Origin: an uncultured Clostridia bacterium | GTDB taxonomy: Bacteria; Bacillota; Clostridia; TANB77; CAG-508 | Assembly (NCBI GenBank): GCA_949077355.1 | Contig: CARUQW010000070.1 | Coordinates: forward strand, 1 to 6,643 | DNA length: 6,643 nt | Reading direction: 5' to 3' | Part shown: positions 5,648 through 6,643 of the stretch, in pieces | Layout: the number at the start of each line of letters is the position of its first letter | How positions within the stretch are numbered: position 1 is the first letter of the stretch | Notes under the pieces: model-generated | Databases searched by the model: none | Told to the model about the DNA's origin: nothing | What the model saw: the letters and a program-made list of their open reading frames with translations, nothing else | Program-made: the position numbers and the translations under genes

Positions 5648-6643
5648 AGTCATCGATTGGACCAAATAGTTCATCAAATTTGGCTTCTAATTCTTTTTGT
5701 AAGTCATAAGTATCATCATTTTCTCCTTTTTCTTGTTCTGGTTCTCGTTGTGGTAAGATTGGTGCATCATCTATAAAGTCTTCTAAGTCTAATACTGGTG
5801 CTATTGGTTTTACTGTTGATGTTGTTGTTGCTGACACTGGTGATGGCGATTCTATTTTAAGTTTTGATGTCATATCAATTTCTGATTTTTCGGCATTCTG
5901 TTTTTCTTTTTGGATTGTTGGTTTTCTTTCTTCTTTTTCATCGATTGAATCATCGAACAAATCATCTAATGATTCTACTTTTAAATTTTCTACTGCTTTT
6001 TCGTCTTTTTCTTCTACATATGGGTTATAAGGATTATACTTTCTCCATACTCCCCTATCTTTTACTCCGATATCGTTGTGACTAACTTCAAATGGTTTCA
6101 TTTTCTTTGCCATGGAATGTTTGAAATAATAGAATTTTTGTGCTTTTACTGGCTTGATTCCTTTCTCATAAATAATACATTGGTCATTATCCATTCTACG
6201 AAGTTCGTCTGGTGTCATTAGAGCTCTTGCCATTACTTGGTCTGATACTGATTTTCCGGTTTTCCAGTTTTGTCTGTCACGGTTAATCGATACACTATCT
6301 CTTTCAATTGTTTTTTCTCCTAATGCTTTTGAGAAATATTCTACTGTTTTATAAGAGTTACTTCCTAGGAACACATGAGTATCACAGTTACCCATAATTG
6401 TTTCATAGGATTTTTCATAAACAGCCTCCAATTGATCAATATTTTGTAGGATAACACTAAAGGATATTCTTCTACTTCTAGAAGTAGAAATCTTCTTATC
6501 AAAATCTGGTATTTTTCCTATGTTAGCAAACTCATCAAGAATAAAGAATGTTTGCTCTTTTAAGGCTCCACCATTTCTATCTGCATAGTCATATAATTGT
6601 TGTATCATTTGTGAGAAGAATATGGTTAATAAGAAATCATATG
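5646..6643 (-). CDS. virD4: VirD4/TraG-family type IV coupling protein, C-terminal part (5' end outside window)
   Basis: This inner-membrane ATPase links the relaxase-DNA complex to the conjugative type IV secretion channel. The frame is open to the right edge (YDFLLTIFFSQ precedes the first visible Met at 6608), so the start, membrane anchor and Walker A are outside. Numbering from that Met, the Walker B is FFILDEFANIG (21-31). The family blocks SRSRRISFSVILQNIDQL (43-60) and GNCDTHVFLGSN (73-84) follow, then MTPDELRRMDNDQCIIYEKG (131-150), which completes the ATPase domain. These match the VirD4-like proteins of clostridial conjugative transposons. The last 120 or so residues are a low-complexity, acidic, Pro/Thr/Ser-rich tail ending in the predicted helix DLQKELEAKFDELFG. 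This is probably disordered and might dock the relaxase (inference). The TAA stop (5648-5646) overlaps a 92-bp hairpin. G+C appears higher than in the yhaN-like gene, compatible with an acquired element. Confidence 0.92.
   Translation of the reverse strand, partial: YDFLLTIFFSQMIQQLYDYADRNGGALKEQTFFILDEFANIGKIPDFDKKISTSRSRRISFSVILQNIDQLEAVYEKSYETIMGNCDTHVFLGSNSYKTVEYFSKALGEKTIERDSVSINRDRQNWKTGKSVSDQVMARALMTPDELRRMDNDQCIIYEKGIKPVKAQKFYYFKHSMAKKMKPFEVSHNDIGVKDRGVWRKYNPYNPYVEEKDEKAVENLKVESLDDLFDDSIDEKEERKPTIQKEKQNAEKSEIDMTSKLKIESPSPVSATTTSTVKPIAPVLDLEDFIDDAPILPQREPEQEKGENDDTYDLQKELEAKFDELFGPIDD

Noticed and set aside
5864..6085. Plus-strand frame of 73 codons
   Set aside because: Antisense to the low-complexity tail of the coupling protein; its Leu/Phe-rich content is the complement of Glu/Lys codons.
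1..6643. tRNA, rRNA or riboswitch
   Set aside because: No cloverleaf, rRNA-like conserved segment or recognisable aptamer was seen in any intergenic stretch on either strand; the gaps are short and AT-rich.

Overview
The window comes from a low-GC Firmicute, most likely a clostridial or related gut-type lineage. The grounds are very high A+T, TAA stops on every complete gene, AAGGAG ribosome sites, and close protein matches to Firmicute families (RF1, YhaO/YhaN, the VirD4-like coupling proteins of clostridial conjugative transposons). Nearly all coding is on the minus strand, so transcription runs from high to low coordinates. TGG encodes Trp, TAA ends the main genes, and nothing suggests an altered genetic code.

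From right to left: (1) 6643-5646 is the C-terminal part of a VirD4/TraG type IV coupling protein, cut by the window edge. It is a conjugation gene and marks an integrative or conjugative element. (2) 5647-5556 is an almost perfect 92-bp hairpin (40-bp arms, 12-nt loop) that starts inside that gene's stop codon and is followed by a T run. (3) 5459-5175 is a small, unrecognised protein with two CxxC pairs, followed by a probable terminator. (4) 5068-904 is a probable unit yhaO-like / yhaN-like / prfA. The first two are a Mre11/Rad50-like pair (metallophosphoesterase nuclease plus SMC-like ATPase with a membrane hairpin). prfA encodes peptide chain release factor 1 and appears to have its own promoter overlapping the end of the ATPase gene. 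A clear terminator follows prfA. (5) 748-256 is a broken ZIP-family metal transporter gene, with a one-base insertion and loss of its last part. (6) The left edge (2-133) holds the last 43 codons of an unidentified plus-strand reading frame with a terminator over its stop. It converges on the ZIP remnant, which has its own terminator-like hairpin.

Functionally the window joins an accessory DNA-transfer region to chromosomal housekeeping genes. Upstream Met codons are misleading for three genes. Ribosome-site spacing and promoter placement favour starts at 5008 (yhaO-like), 3913 (a TTG, yhaN-like) and 1965 (prfA). I did not find a wholly new multi-gene system. The most unusual items are the long hairpin fused to the end of the coupling-protein gene, the compact membrane-hairpin YhaN-like ATPase, and the decayed ZIP gene next to an unidentified gene end.
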